Numbered from the stretch's first letter, positions 44,963 to 53,312 are shown. The stretch: 64,000 bases of DNA from Rheinheimera sp. (GCA_003482455.1 DMYW01000026.1:103958-167957); one strand, 5' to 3'. Notes: generated from the sequence alone by a model not told the origin. Program-made: numbers and translations.

Positions 44963-45826
44963 ATGCATTTGTTGTGGCTGGTCACGGCGATTTGGGCCTT
45001 TTCGTTTAGTTTGATTGGCGAGTTTTTAGCAGGCGTGGTCGACCCCTATCTGGCCGTCGCCAGCCGCATGCTGCTGGCATTGCTACTGTTTTTGCCACAA
45101 CTTTTACGCCATAACACCCCACCGCGTTTGGCCGCGCAGTTGGCCGGGATCGGCGCCATTCAATTGGGCTTGATGTATCTGTTGCTGTATCACAGCTTTT
45201 TGTATTTAAGCGTGGCTGAAGTGCTGCTGTTTACCATCTTAACGCCTGTGTATATCAGCCTGCTTGACCATCTGTGGCAGTACAAAACCTTGCACTTTCG
45301 CTGGTTAGGCCCTGCAGTGTTGGCGGTGCTTGGCGCCTTGGTGATGCGTTATCAAAGCCTCAGTGACCATTTCTGGTTTGGCTTGTTGTTGCTGCAAGGG
45401 GCTAACCTATGTTTTGCCTTTGGTCAGGTGGCTTATCGGCGCTTGCCACTGGGGGATACGTTGGCGCAGCGGCATAGTTTTGGTTGGTTCTTTGTCGGCG
45501 CCAGCGTGATTTGTTTTGCCGCCGTCCTACTGTTTGCCAACTGGCAAAAATTGCCGCAAACGCCGCTACACCTGGGCATTTTGGCCTGGCTTGGGCTAGT
45601 TGCATCAGGGCTTGGTTATTGGCTGTGGAATGCTGGCGCGCGCCAAGTTAATGCTGACCAACTGGCGGTGATGAATAACGTATTGATCCCTGCCGGTTTG
45701 CTCGTCAACTTTGTGTTTTGGCAGCATACGGTCGATTGGCTGACGTTTGCCCTCGGTAGCTTGTTGATCTTAGCGTCCTTGCGCTGGGCTAGCGTGGCGG
45801 TACCTAGCCCGACCAAAGCGCCCTGA
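44963..45826 (+). CDS. EamA/DMT-family transporter
   Basis: 287 residues, ten helices in two EamA halves (LLWLVTAIWAFSFSLIGEFLAG; SVAEVLLFTILTPVYISLLD; GLVASGLGYWLWNAGARQVNADQLAVMNNVLIPAGLL). It belongs to the carboxylate/amino-acid/amine exporter branch by its WAFSF and GYWLWNAG motifs, distinct from the EamA protein at 1731. The ribosome site is weak. Probably single gene. Confidence 0.87.
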   Translation: MHLLWLVTAIWAFSFSLIGEFLAGVVDPYLAVASRMLLALLLFLPQLLRHNTPPRLAAQLAGIGAIQLGLMYLLLYHSFLYLSVAEVLLFTILTPVYISLLDHLWQYKTLHFRWLGPAVLAVLGALVMRYQSLSDHFWFGLLLLQGANLCFAFGQVAYRRLPLGDTLAQRHSFGWFFVGASVICFAAVLLFANWQKLPQTPLHLGILAWLGLVASGLGYWLWNAGARQVNADQLAVMNNVLIPAGLLVNFVFWQHTVDWLTFALGSLLILASLRWASVAVPSPTKAP

Positions 45827-45891
45827 TAACATTTATTCACAGATTTATTGCAGTGCGTTATCATCGACAAAAAACAACGAAAGGATTTCGC

Positions 45892-46584
45892 ATGAAAACC
45901 CCACTGCTGCTTGCTGTTGCCCTGACTGCCACTGCCGCCTCCGCCGGCCCCACCGTTGAAGGAAGCATCGGCAAAACGAGTTTTAGCCGCGCTGAATTTG
46001 GCGCCACTTTATCGGGCCCCCTGCTTCGCGACGATTGGGACACCAATGCGTTGGCGGTCGAACTTGGCGGCAGCTACCCTGTCAACGCCTGGCTCGACGG
46101 CTACGGTGGGCTGAGCGTTTTGGGCACCGATCAATTTGAACGCACGGACGTCATTACGGTGTTTAGCGATGGCAAGCTGCAACAACATCATCTCGAATCT
46201 AACAGCCGTCAAATCGGGGTTTCTGTGGGCCTTGACCTGCATACGCCACAAACAGACGCAGGTTTTAGTGTCGGCGCGCGTGCGGGTTACAGCCTGTGGC
46301 AACAACGCCTCAATCAAATTAAAACCCTCACAGTCAACGAAGTAACCAGCGACACCACAGCGCTTGGCACCTCGGTCGAAACTAGCAGCACTCAGCTCAT
46401 TAGCACGCCAGTGCTGGGTGTTTATGCCGAATATCAATACGATAACCACAACAGTGTGCGTCTATTTGTCAACCAAAGCAGCTTCGATTTTGATGACAAA
46501 GACCTATACCCATTGGCCGACCAGGGTGCCCGACTAGAACAGGATATGCGCACTGTCGGTTTGATGTTCCGCCATCGCTATTAA
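45892..46584 (+). CDS. Outer-membrane beta-barrel protein
   Basis: 230 residues; signal peptide MKTPLLLAVALTATAASAG. Amphipathic strands with loops (LAVELGGSYPVNAWLDGYGGLSV, FSVGARAGYSLWQQRL, GVYAEYQYDNHNSVRLFVNQS), ending in VGLMFRHRY with terminal Tyr. AAAGGA precedes the ATG; an in-frame start 39 nt upstream gives no signal peptide. Function unknown. Confidence 0.8.
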   Translation: MKTPLLLAVALTATAASAGPTVEGSIGKTSFSRAEFGATLSGPLLRDDWDTNALAVELGGSYPVNAWLDGYGGLSVLGTDQFERTDVITVFSDGKLQQHHLESNSRQIGVSVGLDLHTPQTDAGFSVGARAGYSLWQQRLNQIKTLTVNEVTSDTTALGTSVETSSTQLISTPVLGVYAEYQYDNHNSVRLFVNQSSFDFDDKDLYPLADQGARLEQDMRTVGLMFRHRY

Positions 46585-46607
46585 GCTTTGGTTGCCGAAG
46601 TGGACAG

Positions 46608-46637
46608 AAAAAAACGCGCTTTGTTGCGCGTTTTTTT
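46608..46637. terminator. Terminator between barrel gene and small membrane gene
   Basis: AAAACGCGC/GCGCGTTTT stem, 6-nt loop, T7 on plus and A/T-run on minus; serves both convergent genes. Confidence 0.9.
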
Positions 46638-46654
46638 GTCGGCTGTTGCTGGCA

Positions 46655-46849
46655 TCACTTTTTTGAAACGCCGATGTAATACGCGAGGGCCAGATAGTTC
46701 AGGCCTGGCACAAGCCCGGTGATTGCGGCAATTAGGGTGTTTCGCCCTTTATCTTTTGCCAATAAGGCACATACCACTGAGATACCCAGACAAAAAATTC
46801 CATAAATGAATACATTTGCCGGTATCGTGCCATCCCTCAAAAATTCCAT
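46655..46849 (-). CDS. Small hypothetical membrane protein
   Basis: 64 residues (69 if the ATG at 46864 is used). Two helices: VFIYGIFCLGISVVCALLA and LIAAITGLVPGLNYLALAYYIGV, joined by the basic loop KDKGRNT and ending SKK. Composition and a shared terminator with the convergent gene support it. GGAG lies about 9 nt before the ATG. Confidence 0.6.
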   Translation of the reverse strand: MEFLRDGTIPANVFIYGIFCLGISVVCALLAKDKGRNTLIAAITGLVPGLNYLALAYYIGVSKK

Positions 46850-46911
46850 GTGACTCAACTCCATGTGCTTTCAAAAAAAGCCGCGCAATCAGGGTACCGA
46901 CGGAGACGCCA

Positions 46912-48093
46912 TTAGCGCTCAAACACCCCTTTCACCCGCGCCTGCCCCTGTTCAACCAACACTTTGCCTTTGGCTATGACAGTATCCACCGCCAGCGTCT
47001 TACTATCGAGCAGCACCAAGTCAGCGTCAAAACCAACAGCCACCTGACCTTTGCGGGTAAGCCCCAGCACAGCGGCAGGTGACGCGGTGATCGCCGTCAG
47101 TGCAGCAGCAATTGGGACGTCGAACTCGCGCACCGCTTGCACAAAGGAGCGATGCAAGGTTTTCACTTCGCCTACTTCCAGCCCCAACACCTCGCCGCTT
47201 GGACTGAAAATCGGCAAGCTGGCATTGCCATCAGAACTCATGGTCAACTGCAGCGGTGAAATGCCTTCGGCAAGCGCCAATGCCAGCGCTTTCGCGGCAG
47301 CGACTTCACCGTGTGCTAAGTCGTAGTCGGTGGTGCTGGTGGTAAAATCAATGACGCCACCATCACGCGCAAACTGCAAACCAGCCAAAAATAGTGGCAT
47401 ATTGCGATTGATATGGGTTGGGTAAAACTGCTTGAGTTGTAACTCAGTGCCGGCGACTGCGTCGTACAGCGGCTGCAACAAAGACTCGCCACTGCCGACA
47501 TGCACACTGACAGTACCGCCTTTGCCAGCCAACATGCCGCCAACGCGCGCTTGCGCTGCCACTTTGCGCAGTTCATCGCTGGTTGGCTGCGACGATCTAT
47601 GGTCGCTGATGGCTACTTCACCCACGCCAATAATCTTATCGATCAACAAGATATCGTCGGTGATTTGCCCAGTTACTGTTTTGCACGGCACCTGATACGA
47701 GCCGGTATGGCAAAAGGTCGATATACCTTCGGTTTCGAGCGCATGGGCTTTGGCCAACAAATTGCTCAAAGTACGCGTGGTAGAATCAGTGCCAAGTGCA
47801 CCAACAGCTGTGGTCACACCGCCCAAGGTAGCATCGGTTAACTGCATCTCGGGTGTACGACTGGCAAAGCCTGCCTCACCGCCCCCGCCGATAAAATGCA
47901 CCAAAGAGTCAACAAACCCGGGTACTAACAATTTGCCGCGGCCATCAATGCGGCAAAGTCCCGCGGTGGCAAGGCCGGCGCCACCAAGTTCGAGATGCGG
48001 CGCTATGGCCAGAATTTCGCCCCCCGCGACGAGCACATCCATGCGGCCACGCGGCTCTGGGCTGAAGACGTCGGCTTGTTCAATTAACATCAT
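46912..48093 (-). CDS. iadA: Beta-aspartyl (isoaspartyl) dipeptidase
   Basis: 393 residues, matching IadA (E. coli 390) over its whole length. The enzyme hydrolyses beta-aspartyl dipeptides, including those from isoaspartate damage or cyanophycin breakdown. GGGGEAGFASRTPEM, ISDHRSSQPTSDELRK, TVSVHVGSGES (His201 equivalent), YPTHINRN (His230) and SSDGNASLP (Asp285) are conserved. Two departures: the first metal His of HVH is Leu (DSLVHF), and the carbamylated Lys position is Glu (GVGEVAISDHRS). The Glu form occurs in other IadAs as I recall; the Leu is odd. It lies 111 nt downstream of the YfcC transporter gene on the same strand. Confidence 0.88.
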   Translation of the reverse strand: MMLIEQADVFSPEPRGRMDVLVAGGEILAIAPHLELGGAGLATAGLCRIDGRGKLLVPGFVDSLVHFIGGGGEAGFASRTPEMQLTDATLGGVTTAVGALGTDSTTRTLSNLLAKAHALETEGISTFCHTGSYQVPCKTVTGQITDDILLIDKIIGVGEVAISDHRSSQPTSDELRKVAAQARVGGMLAGKGGTVSVHVGSGESLLQPLYDAVAGTELQLKQFYPTHINRNMPLFLAGLQFARDGGVIDFTTSTTDYDLAHGEVAAAKALALALAEGISPLQLTMSSDGNASLPIFSPSGEVLGLEVGEVKTLHRSFVQAVREFDVPIAAALTAITASPAAVLGLTRKGQVAVGFDADLVLLDSKTLAVDTVIAKGKVLVEQGQARVKGVFER

Positions 48094-48204
48094 GCCGTGT
48101 TGTTCCTATGTCCTGTTCATACCTTGCTGGTTGCGGCGCATCCAGCGTCAATTGAGTTCGATTGCTATCGGCGCACCTATGCGCGGCTTGGTGGTCGCCA
48201 TGCG

Positions 48205-49683
48205 TTATTGATAACCCACGGCGACTGCGGCGAGCATAAAACAGCTGGCGATCGCAAACAGCCACAGCTGCAGCCGCCAGACAAATTTCAGCCAGACAGT
48301 CCAATCCAAGCGCACTGCGCCTAAGCAACCAATCAAAGCCGCCGACGTTGGAATAATGCAGTTGGTTAAGCCGTCACCGAGTTGAAACGCGAGCACTGCG
48401 GTCTGGCGCGACACGCCAATCATGTCGGACAACGGCGTGATCAGCGGCATCGTCAGCGCGGCTTGGCCTGAACCCGACGAGACAAAAAAGTTGATGATCG
48501 ACTGCACCACCAGCATCAACCAAGCGGAAAAATACTCAGACCAATTGGAAAATGCGCTGGCGGCATAATGCAGCAGCGTGTTCATCACAGTCGGCGTTTC
48601 AGGGTTGGCGCCGCCGAGCAACAACAGCATGCCTTTCGCCATGCCAACCATCATGGCTGCCGGCAACAAGTCGGCGGCGCCTTGTTTAAAACCGTCCGCT
48701 ACGTCGTTGGTAGACAAGCGTTTGCACAGGACAGCAGCAATCCCCACCACAATACCGATAGTGAAGAACTGACTGGCCAGTTCAGGGATGTAATAGTGGC
48801 GCATCGTCACGCCATAAATGATCCAGCCAAGTCCCAAACCAAATAACGTCAACAGCAGCACGTCGACGCGGCCAAATTGGGCTCGTAGCTGCTCCGTCCG
48901 TTGCTGACGTTGCAGTTGATCACTAGCAAAGCTCACCGAAAGCTCAGGTGTGGCTTTAATTTTTGCGGCGTAACGCAAGGTAAATACCAAGCCAAACAAG
49001 GTGAAGACAGCCCACATCACCATCCGAAAGTTCTGCCCAGATAGCAGCGGAATGCCCGCAATTCCTTGCGCGATCGCCACATTAAATGGGTTCATCCAGG
49101 ACGTAGCAAAACCAATTTGGGTGGCGACATACGACACCAACACAGTCGTGACGGCGTCATAACCGAGTGCCAGCATCAAAGGGTATAACAAGATACAAAA
49201 AGCGATGGCTTCTTCACCCATACCAAACACGGCACCACCGACAGAAAACAGCAAAAATAACAACGGGATAAACAAACTTTGACTGTGCTGCGTGCGCTCA
49301 ATCAATCGCAGAATGCCATTGTTAACGGCGCCGGTTTTCATCAAGATGCCAAAGGCGCCGCCGGTCAACAAAATAAAGGCCACCACGCCGATCGCCGAGC
49401 CATATTTGTCGCCGGAGACCAAGCCTTCGAAGGCATAATTTAAAAAACCAACCCCGCCTTGCTCGGCAAACAAGGGCACGCCGCCTTGCTGTTCACTGGC
49501 CAATTGAAAACTTGCTGGGTCGACCCGTTTGACGGTGCTTGTCGGGTCTGGATTGGCTTGCAACTGATAAAAACCGGCTGGCACCCAATGTGACAGCAGC
49601 GCGGCGCCCAGCATGATGAAAAACAAAATTACAAATGCATCAGGCATTTGCATCGCTTTTGGCGATGATGAATTTGACTGCAT
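48205..49683 (-). CDS. YfcC-family (DcuC superfamily) carrier
   Basis: 492 residues, about 12 helices. MQMPDAFVILFFIMLGAALLSHWVPAG, GAFGILMKTGAVNNGI, GGAVFGMGEEAIAFCILLYPLMLALGYDAV, SWMNPFNVAIAQGIAGIPL and SGSGQAALTMPLITPLSDMIGVSRQ are typical of YfcC/ArgL-type secondary carriers for amino acids or dipeptides. The ATG used has GAGG at fair spacing; an earlier ATG lies three codons upstream, touching the SD. With iadA downstream, import of beta-aspartyl peptides or their products is likely. Its leader contains the 24-codon ORF at 49863. Confidence 0.88.
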   Translation of the reverse strand: MQSNSSSPKAMQMPDAFVILFFIMLGAALLSHWVPAGFYQLQANPDPTSTVKRVDPASFQLASEQQGGVPLFAEQGGVGFLNYAFEGLVSGDKYGSAIGVVAFILLTGGAFGILMKTGAVNNGILRLIERTQHSQSLFIPLLFLLFSVGGAVFGMGEEAIAFCILLYPLMLALGYDAVTTVLVSYVATQIGFATSWMNPFNVAIAQGIAGIPLLSGQNFRMVMWAVFTLFGLVFTLRYAAKIKATPELSVSFASDQLQRQQRTEQLRAQFGRVDVLLLTLFGLGLGWIIYGVTMRHYYIPELASQFFTIGIVVGIAAVLCKRLSTNDVADGFKQGAADLLPAAMMVGMAKGMLLLLGGANPETPTVMNTLLHYAASAFSNWSEYFSAWLMLVVQSIINFFVSSGSGQAALTMPLITPLSDMIGVSRQTAVLAFQLGDGLTNCIIPTSAALIGCLGAVRLDWTVWLKFVWRLQLWLFAIASCFMLAAVAVGYQ

Positions 49684-49862
49684 GTCTAGCATCCTCGGCC
49701 GTGCTGCACTTTGGCAGACGGCATAGCTCTAGCGAAAAATTGCTCAGCCTAGCGAGGAACAACGGCGCTTTTTCGCATGGAGTTGTACTCCGATGACAGG
49801 CCTGATGTGGGGGTTCCGCGACAAGGTCAGAGTCGTTAACGAACGAACAGCACGGCGGCTGT

Positions 49863-49937
49863 CTACTCGTTAAACCACTCCGACAAGTAGTACGACGAGT
49901 AGTGATATTGCGCTAAACAAAAAGCATTTTTCAGCAT
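49863..49937 (-). CDS. 24-aa leader peptide A (upstream of YfcC gene)
   Basis: 25-codon ORF on the minus strand starting MLK and ending YHYSSYYLSEWFNE, stop TAG. It lies 180 nt upstream of the YfcC start and about 60 nt downstream of a TTGACA promoter. It shares 16 of 24 residues with the peptide at 50343, of equal length and with no gap. At identical residues several codons differ only synonymously (Leu CTG/CTC, Lys AAA/AAG, Ala GCT/GCA, Leu TTA/CTT, Tyr TAC/TAT, Ser TCG/TCC), showing selection on the protein. Its ribosome site is weak (GGTAG). Possible regulatory nascent peptide or mini-protein. Confidence 0.75.
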   Translation of the reverse strand: MLKNAFCLAQYHYSSYYLSEWFNE

Positions 49938-49973
49938 ATCGCTACCATAAAGATGACAAAAATTGAGGTTTGG

Positions 49974-49999
49974 GCCGGCCAAAATCCGGCGCTTTTTTT
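49974..49999 (+). terminator. Plus-strand terminator-like hairpin in the peptide A leader
   Basis: GCCGG/CCGGC with a 7-nt loop followed by GCTTTTTTTC. Nothing on the plus strand is known upstream, so it may end an antisense transcript across peptide A; on the minus strand it is a 5'-leader hairpin. Confidence 0.45.
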
Positions 50000-50001
50000 C
50001 A

Positions 50002-50030
50002 GAAATATCCAGTTTGCCGGATGCTGTCAA
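50002..50030 (-). promoter_or_regulatory. Candidate promoter for peptide A / YfcC / iadA
   Basis: On the minus strand TTGACA (50030-50025), 17-nt spacer, TATTTC (50007-50002). Transcription would begin near 49995. Confidence 0.55.
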
Positions 50031-50224
50031 GGCAAAGTTGGATAATTTCTGCCAAGGCTGCGAGGGCCAAAAAAACTTTGCAAGGTACCTGGGCGTTGCC
50101 AGCTCCAGCAAATTCATTGACAGGACAAGAACTTAAACCGCTGTGTAGGGGCGTTCGTAGCCGCCGTGTTTACCTGCTCGCAACACGAAGCAATTTTTCT
50201 CAGCTGTCTGTTTAAAAAAACCGC
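50031..50224. other. Divergent control region between the two leader-peptide units
   Basis: About 190 nt separate the two TTGACA boxes. No gene is seen. A shared regulator could bind here; I found no clear palindrome of known type. Confidence 0.4.
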
Positions 50225-50253
50225 TTGACAGATATTTTTAAATTAGCAATTTT
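50225..50253 (+). promoter_or_regulatory. Candidate promoter for peptide B / TonB receptor
   Basis: TTGACA at 50225-50230, 17-nt AT-rich spacer, AATTTT as a poor -10. A 5'-leader hairpin GCTGCCA/TGGCAGC follows at 50284-50309. Confidence 0.45.
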
Positions 50254-50342
50254 GAAAAGGCAGCGGCAAATCGCGCCGCACTCGCTGCCAACGTCAATTC
50301 GCTGGCAGCACCTATCAACAGATTCAACGACAGGAGGGGAAC

Positions 50343-50417
50343 ATGCTCAAGTGCGCAGTCAATCTTAGCAACTATCGCTATTCCCCTTACTACTTGTCCG
50401 AGTGGTTTAACAATTAG
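50343..50417 (+). CDS. 24-aa leader peptide B (upstream of TonB receptor)
   Basis: 25-codon ORF with an excellent AGGAGG site 5 nt before its ATG. Starts MLK and ends YRYSPYYLSEWFNN, stop TAG. It is the paralogue of the peptide at 49863 on the opposite strand. Aromatic residues dominate the C-terminal half (five Tyr, one Trp, one Phe). The stop is followed by a GC-rich hairpin and a 233-nt leader up to the TonB-receptor ATG. There is no signal peptide or membrane helix. The strong ribosome site, paralogy and synonymous codon changes make translation nearly certain; function is unknown. Confidence 0.85.
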   Translation: MLKCAVNLSNYRYSPYYLSEWFNN

Positions 50418-50421
50418 CCAC

Positions 50422-50443
50422 CCCCTCTGCTGACGCAGAGGGG
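50422..50443 (+). promoter_or_regulatory. Leader hairpin after peptide B
   Basis: Perfect 9-bp stem CCCCTCTGC/GCAGAGGGG, loop TGAC, starting 5 nt after the peptide stop. No T-run follows, so it is not a simple terminator; a ribosome stalled at the stop would cover its 5' arm. Confidence 0.6.
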
Positions 50444-50649
50444 ATCGACAGTCGCCTAGTTTAGGGCTTGTAGTACCTGACACGGTTTCTCCCAACCGCT
50501 GTTTGTTCTACCAACTGATCCACTTCGAGCGTGTCAACTCGGATCCGTCTGTGCACGGTTCCCTTTGCGTCATTTTTCCGTTTCAACACCTAAAAACCAG
50601 ATCGCAGGCGTTTTGGCGCTACTGCGACGTGAGATCCAGAGGCATGTTT

Positions 50650-53274
50650 ATGAAATCTAAGAAAAATACGCACAACTTCGCGCCAAAAGCGCTGCAAAAA
50701 TCCCTGCTGTGTAGCGCACTGTTATTGGCCTTTGCTAGCCAAGCGCAACAAGCAAAACCCGCCGATGAAGCCAAAGCGGATGATGGCAAAGTCGAAAAAA
50801 TCCAAGTCACCGGCTCTCGCCTCAAAGGCGTCGACATGGAAGGCGCGAACCCACTACAAGTGTTCAGCGCCGAGGACTTAACCGACAAAGGTTACGACAG
50901 CGTCGCCAGCTTCTTGCGTGACCTGCCTTCAGCCTCCAGCGCAGGGACTTTCACTGAAAACGGCAACGTCGCGGGCTCTGATGGCACCCCACCAGGTGCG
51001 GCGGGCGTCAGTTTACGTGGCCTTGGCTCAAGCTCGACACTGGTGCTAGTGAACGGTCGCCGTGTCGCCGTCGACTCGTTTTCTAATGGTTTTGATTCAT
51101 TCGTCAACGTCAACGCCATTCCAATGGCGGCGATTGAACGCATCGAAGTGTTAACCGACGGCGCCGCGTCTGTGTATGGTTCTGACGCCATCGCCGGCGT
51201 TATCAACTTTATCCTGAAAAAAGACTATGTGGGCCAAGAAGTGAGCGCCATGTATGGCGATGACACAGCCCAAGGCGACTTCGGTCGGACCAACTTTACC
51301 TACACGGGCGGCTTTGCCACCGAAAAATCCAACACCACAGTAGTGGTTGATTATTTTGACCGCGACGAGCTGATGAACGCCGACCGGCCAATCAACGTCA
51401 CATTCAAATCATCCACTCGCGTGACCATTGACGGCAAAGATTTCGCCGAGCCTTGGTGTGGCACTGCCACCAGTAACGGCGGCTCACGTTGCCAATACGA
51501 CTATGTTAACGAGCGTGCTATCCAGCCAGATACCACCAATATCGGTGCAACGGTGAACCATATCTACCGCTTAGATGGCAACAAAGAATTCTTCGCCGAA
51601 GCCATGTATCAAAAGAACTCAGGGCACTCTTACGATTCGGCAGGTTCATTTGATTTGCGCATTCCAGGCAGCCTAGCGACTGTGCCGCAATGGGTGAAAA
51701 ACGAAGACATCAAAAACGGCAGCGTCGGCACCATTCGGGTTCGTTCACGTTACCCAGAGCGCCGCATCCAAGAATACGATAGCAGCAGCTACCGCCTGCT
51801 GGCAGGCCTGCGAGGTGAATTAGCCGAATGGAGCTGGGAAACCACTGCCTCGATTGGTAAATCAGAAAATGAAGTCAACCACGTCAGCGGCTACTACCAT
51901 GTTGATCGCGTAGCAGCGGCAGCAGCCAGTGGTCAATTCAACCCGTTCAACTTAGGCCGTGACACAGATCCAAACGTGATTGCCGGCATGCGTGAACTGG
52001 CGACTCGTACCGGTGAATCCGATGTCAAAGCGTGGGATTTCAACCTGTCAGGTAACGTGTTTGAACTGCCAGCCGGTGCAGTGACTGCGGTAGTGGGCGG
52101 CGAATGGCGCAGCGAAGAAATCAGCGACAGCCCAGCGCTGGTGGCGCAACAGGGTTTAGTCACTACGTTAGGTGCTACCGAAGCGGCCGCTGATCGCACG
52201 CAATATGCGACTTACGCCGAATTTAATTTGCCGCTGACCGAACAACTGGATGCGATCACCGCGCTGCGCTATGACCATTACAGTGACTTTGGTGGCGACG
52301 TGAACCCGAAAGTGTCGCTGCGCTTTAAAGCCACCGACGATCTGATTTTACGCGCCAGCTGGAGCACCGGCTTCCGCGCGCCGTCGTTGTCGGAGTTAGG
52401 TGCCGGTACATCACTGGGTTCAAACTACATCGACTGTGGTGCTGGCAAACCGTTTGACGGCCTGTGTGGTGCGTTTGGCGCGCAAACTGGCGAACTGGAA
52501 TTTGACCAAGAAACCTTAGGTAACAAAGGCTTAGATGCAGAGCACAGCACAGCCTACAACGCCGGTGTGTCATGGAACTTAAACGACGACTTTAACGTGA
52601 CGTTGGACTATTGGCGTTATAAACACACTGACATCGTCGATGTTGACGCCAACACCACGTTAAAAGCTTGTTTGGCCGGCACCTCACCTACCGTCACTGA
52701 TGTGGATGACTTAAACGGCGAATTCGGTTGCGTCAAAGATGCTGGCGGCGATTTAGTGTTCCTGCGCACGGGCTTCTTTAACGTCGGCGCCCAAGACACC
52801 GACGGTGTCGATTTCAAAGCCGACTACAAGTTAGATACCTCGGTTGGCCTGTGGAAAGCATACGTCGCCGGTACTCGCACCCTGTCGTACGAGCGTCAGC
52901 TGACACAAGATGACCCAGCGGAAGATTTGCTCGGCAAGTTAAGCGGTGCCAGCGAAATCGCGCGGCCACGTTTTGTTGCCGATGCCGGTATGGAATGGTC
53001 GTTGGACAACTGGAATGCCAGCTTAGGCGCGCATTACATCGGCTCGGTAGGTGACGGTGACTTCAAATTTGACAACGAAACCGTTAAATCTTGGCTGACC
53101 TTCAACGCCGCCGCCGGCTACGACATCACTGACAAACAAACAGTGCAGTTGAGTATCCGTAACTTGACCGACAAAGAACCGCCATATGCATCGTCACCAA
53201 CCAATGGTTACGCCAGCTCCATCCATGACTGGTTAGGCCGCGTCTGGACGCTGCGTTACACAGTGCAGTTCTAA
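50650..53274 (+). CDS. TonB-dependent outer-membrane receptor
   Basis: 874 residues. Signal peptide within the first 33 residues (SLLCSALLLAFASQAQQ), TonB-box-like VEKIQVTGSR, plug domain with GVSLRGLGSSSTLVLVNGRRVA and IERIEVLTDGAASVYGSDAIAGVINFILKKD, then a 22-strand barrel including RYDHYSDFGGDVNPKVSLRFK and ASWSTGFRAPSLSELG, ending LRYTVQF with terminal Phe. It belongs to the oligopeptide/carbohydrate-type receptors of marine gammaproteobacteria, without siderophore-specific hints. AGAGG lies 7 nt before the ATG. Expression is probably controlled through the leader with peptide B. Confidence 0.93.
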   Translation: MKSKKNTHNFAPKALQKSLLCSALLLAFASQAQQAKPADEAKADDGKVEKIQVTGSRLKGVDMEGANPLQVFSAEDLTDKGYDSVASFLRDLPSASSAGTFTENGNVAGSDGTPPGAAGVSLRGLGSSSTLVLVNGRRVAVDSFSNGFDSFVNVNAIPMAAIERIEVLTDGAASVYGSDAIAGVINFILKKDYVGQEVSAMYGDDTAQGDFGRTNFTYTGGFATEKSNTTVVVDYFDRDELMNADRPINVTFKSSTRVTIDGKDFAEPWCGTATSNGGSRCQYDYVNERAIQPDTTNIGATVNHIYRLDGNKEFFAEAMYQKNSGHSYDSAGSFDLRIPGSLATVPQWVKNEDIKNGSVGTIRVRSRYPERRIQEYDSSSYRLLAGLRGELAEWSWETTASIGKSENEVNHVSGYYHVDRVAAAAASGQFNPFNLGRDTDPNVIAGMRELATRTGESDVKAWDFNLSGNVFELPAGAVTAVVGGEWRSEEISDSPALVAQQGLVTTLGATEAAADRTQYATYAEFNLPLTEQLDAITALRYDHYSDFGGDVNPKVSLRFKATDDLILRASWSTGFRAPSLSELGAGTSLGSNYIDCGAGKPFDGLCGAFGAQTGELEFDQETLGNKGLDAEHSTAYNAGVSWNLNDDFNVTLDYWRYKHTDIVDVDANTTLKACLAGTSPTVTDVDDLNGEFGCVKDAGGDLVFLRTGFFNVGAQDTDGVDFKADYKLDTSVGLWKAYVAGTRTLSYERQLTQDDPAEDLLGKLSGASEIARPRFVADAGMEWSLDNWNASLGAHYIGSVGDGDFKFDNETVKSWLTFNAAAGYDITDKQTVQLSIRNLTDKEPPYASSPTNGYASSIHDWLGRVWTLRYTVQF

Positions 53275-53312
53275 GTCATTGCGGCTCGAAGAGAGCGCAG
53301 TGCAAAGAGAGA

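Noticed and set aside
49863..50117. 84-codon minus-strand ORF ending with peptide A
   Set aside because: Only the last 24 codons resemble the paralogue at 50343, and the TTGACA promoter would lie inside the longer frame. The extra 60 codons have no ribosome site or family likeness.
50118..50165. Possible third, degenerate copy of the leader peptide (minus-strand GGTTTAAG block)
   Set aside because: Only a few bases match and no start or Tyr-rich segment is in frame; chance is enough.
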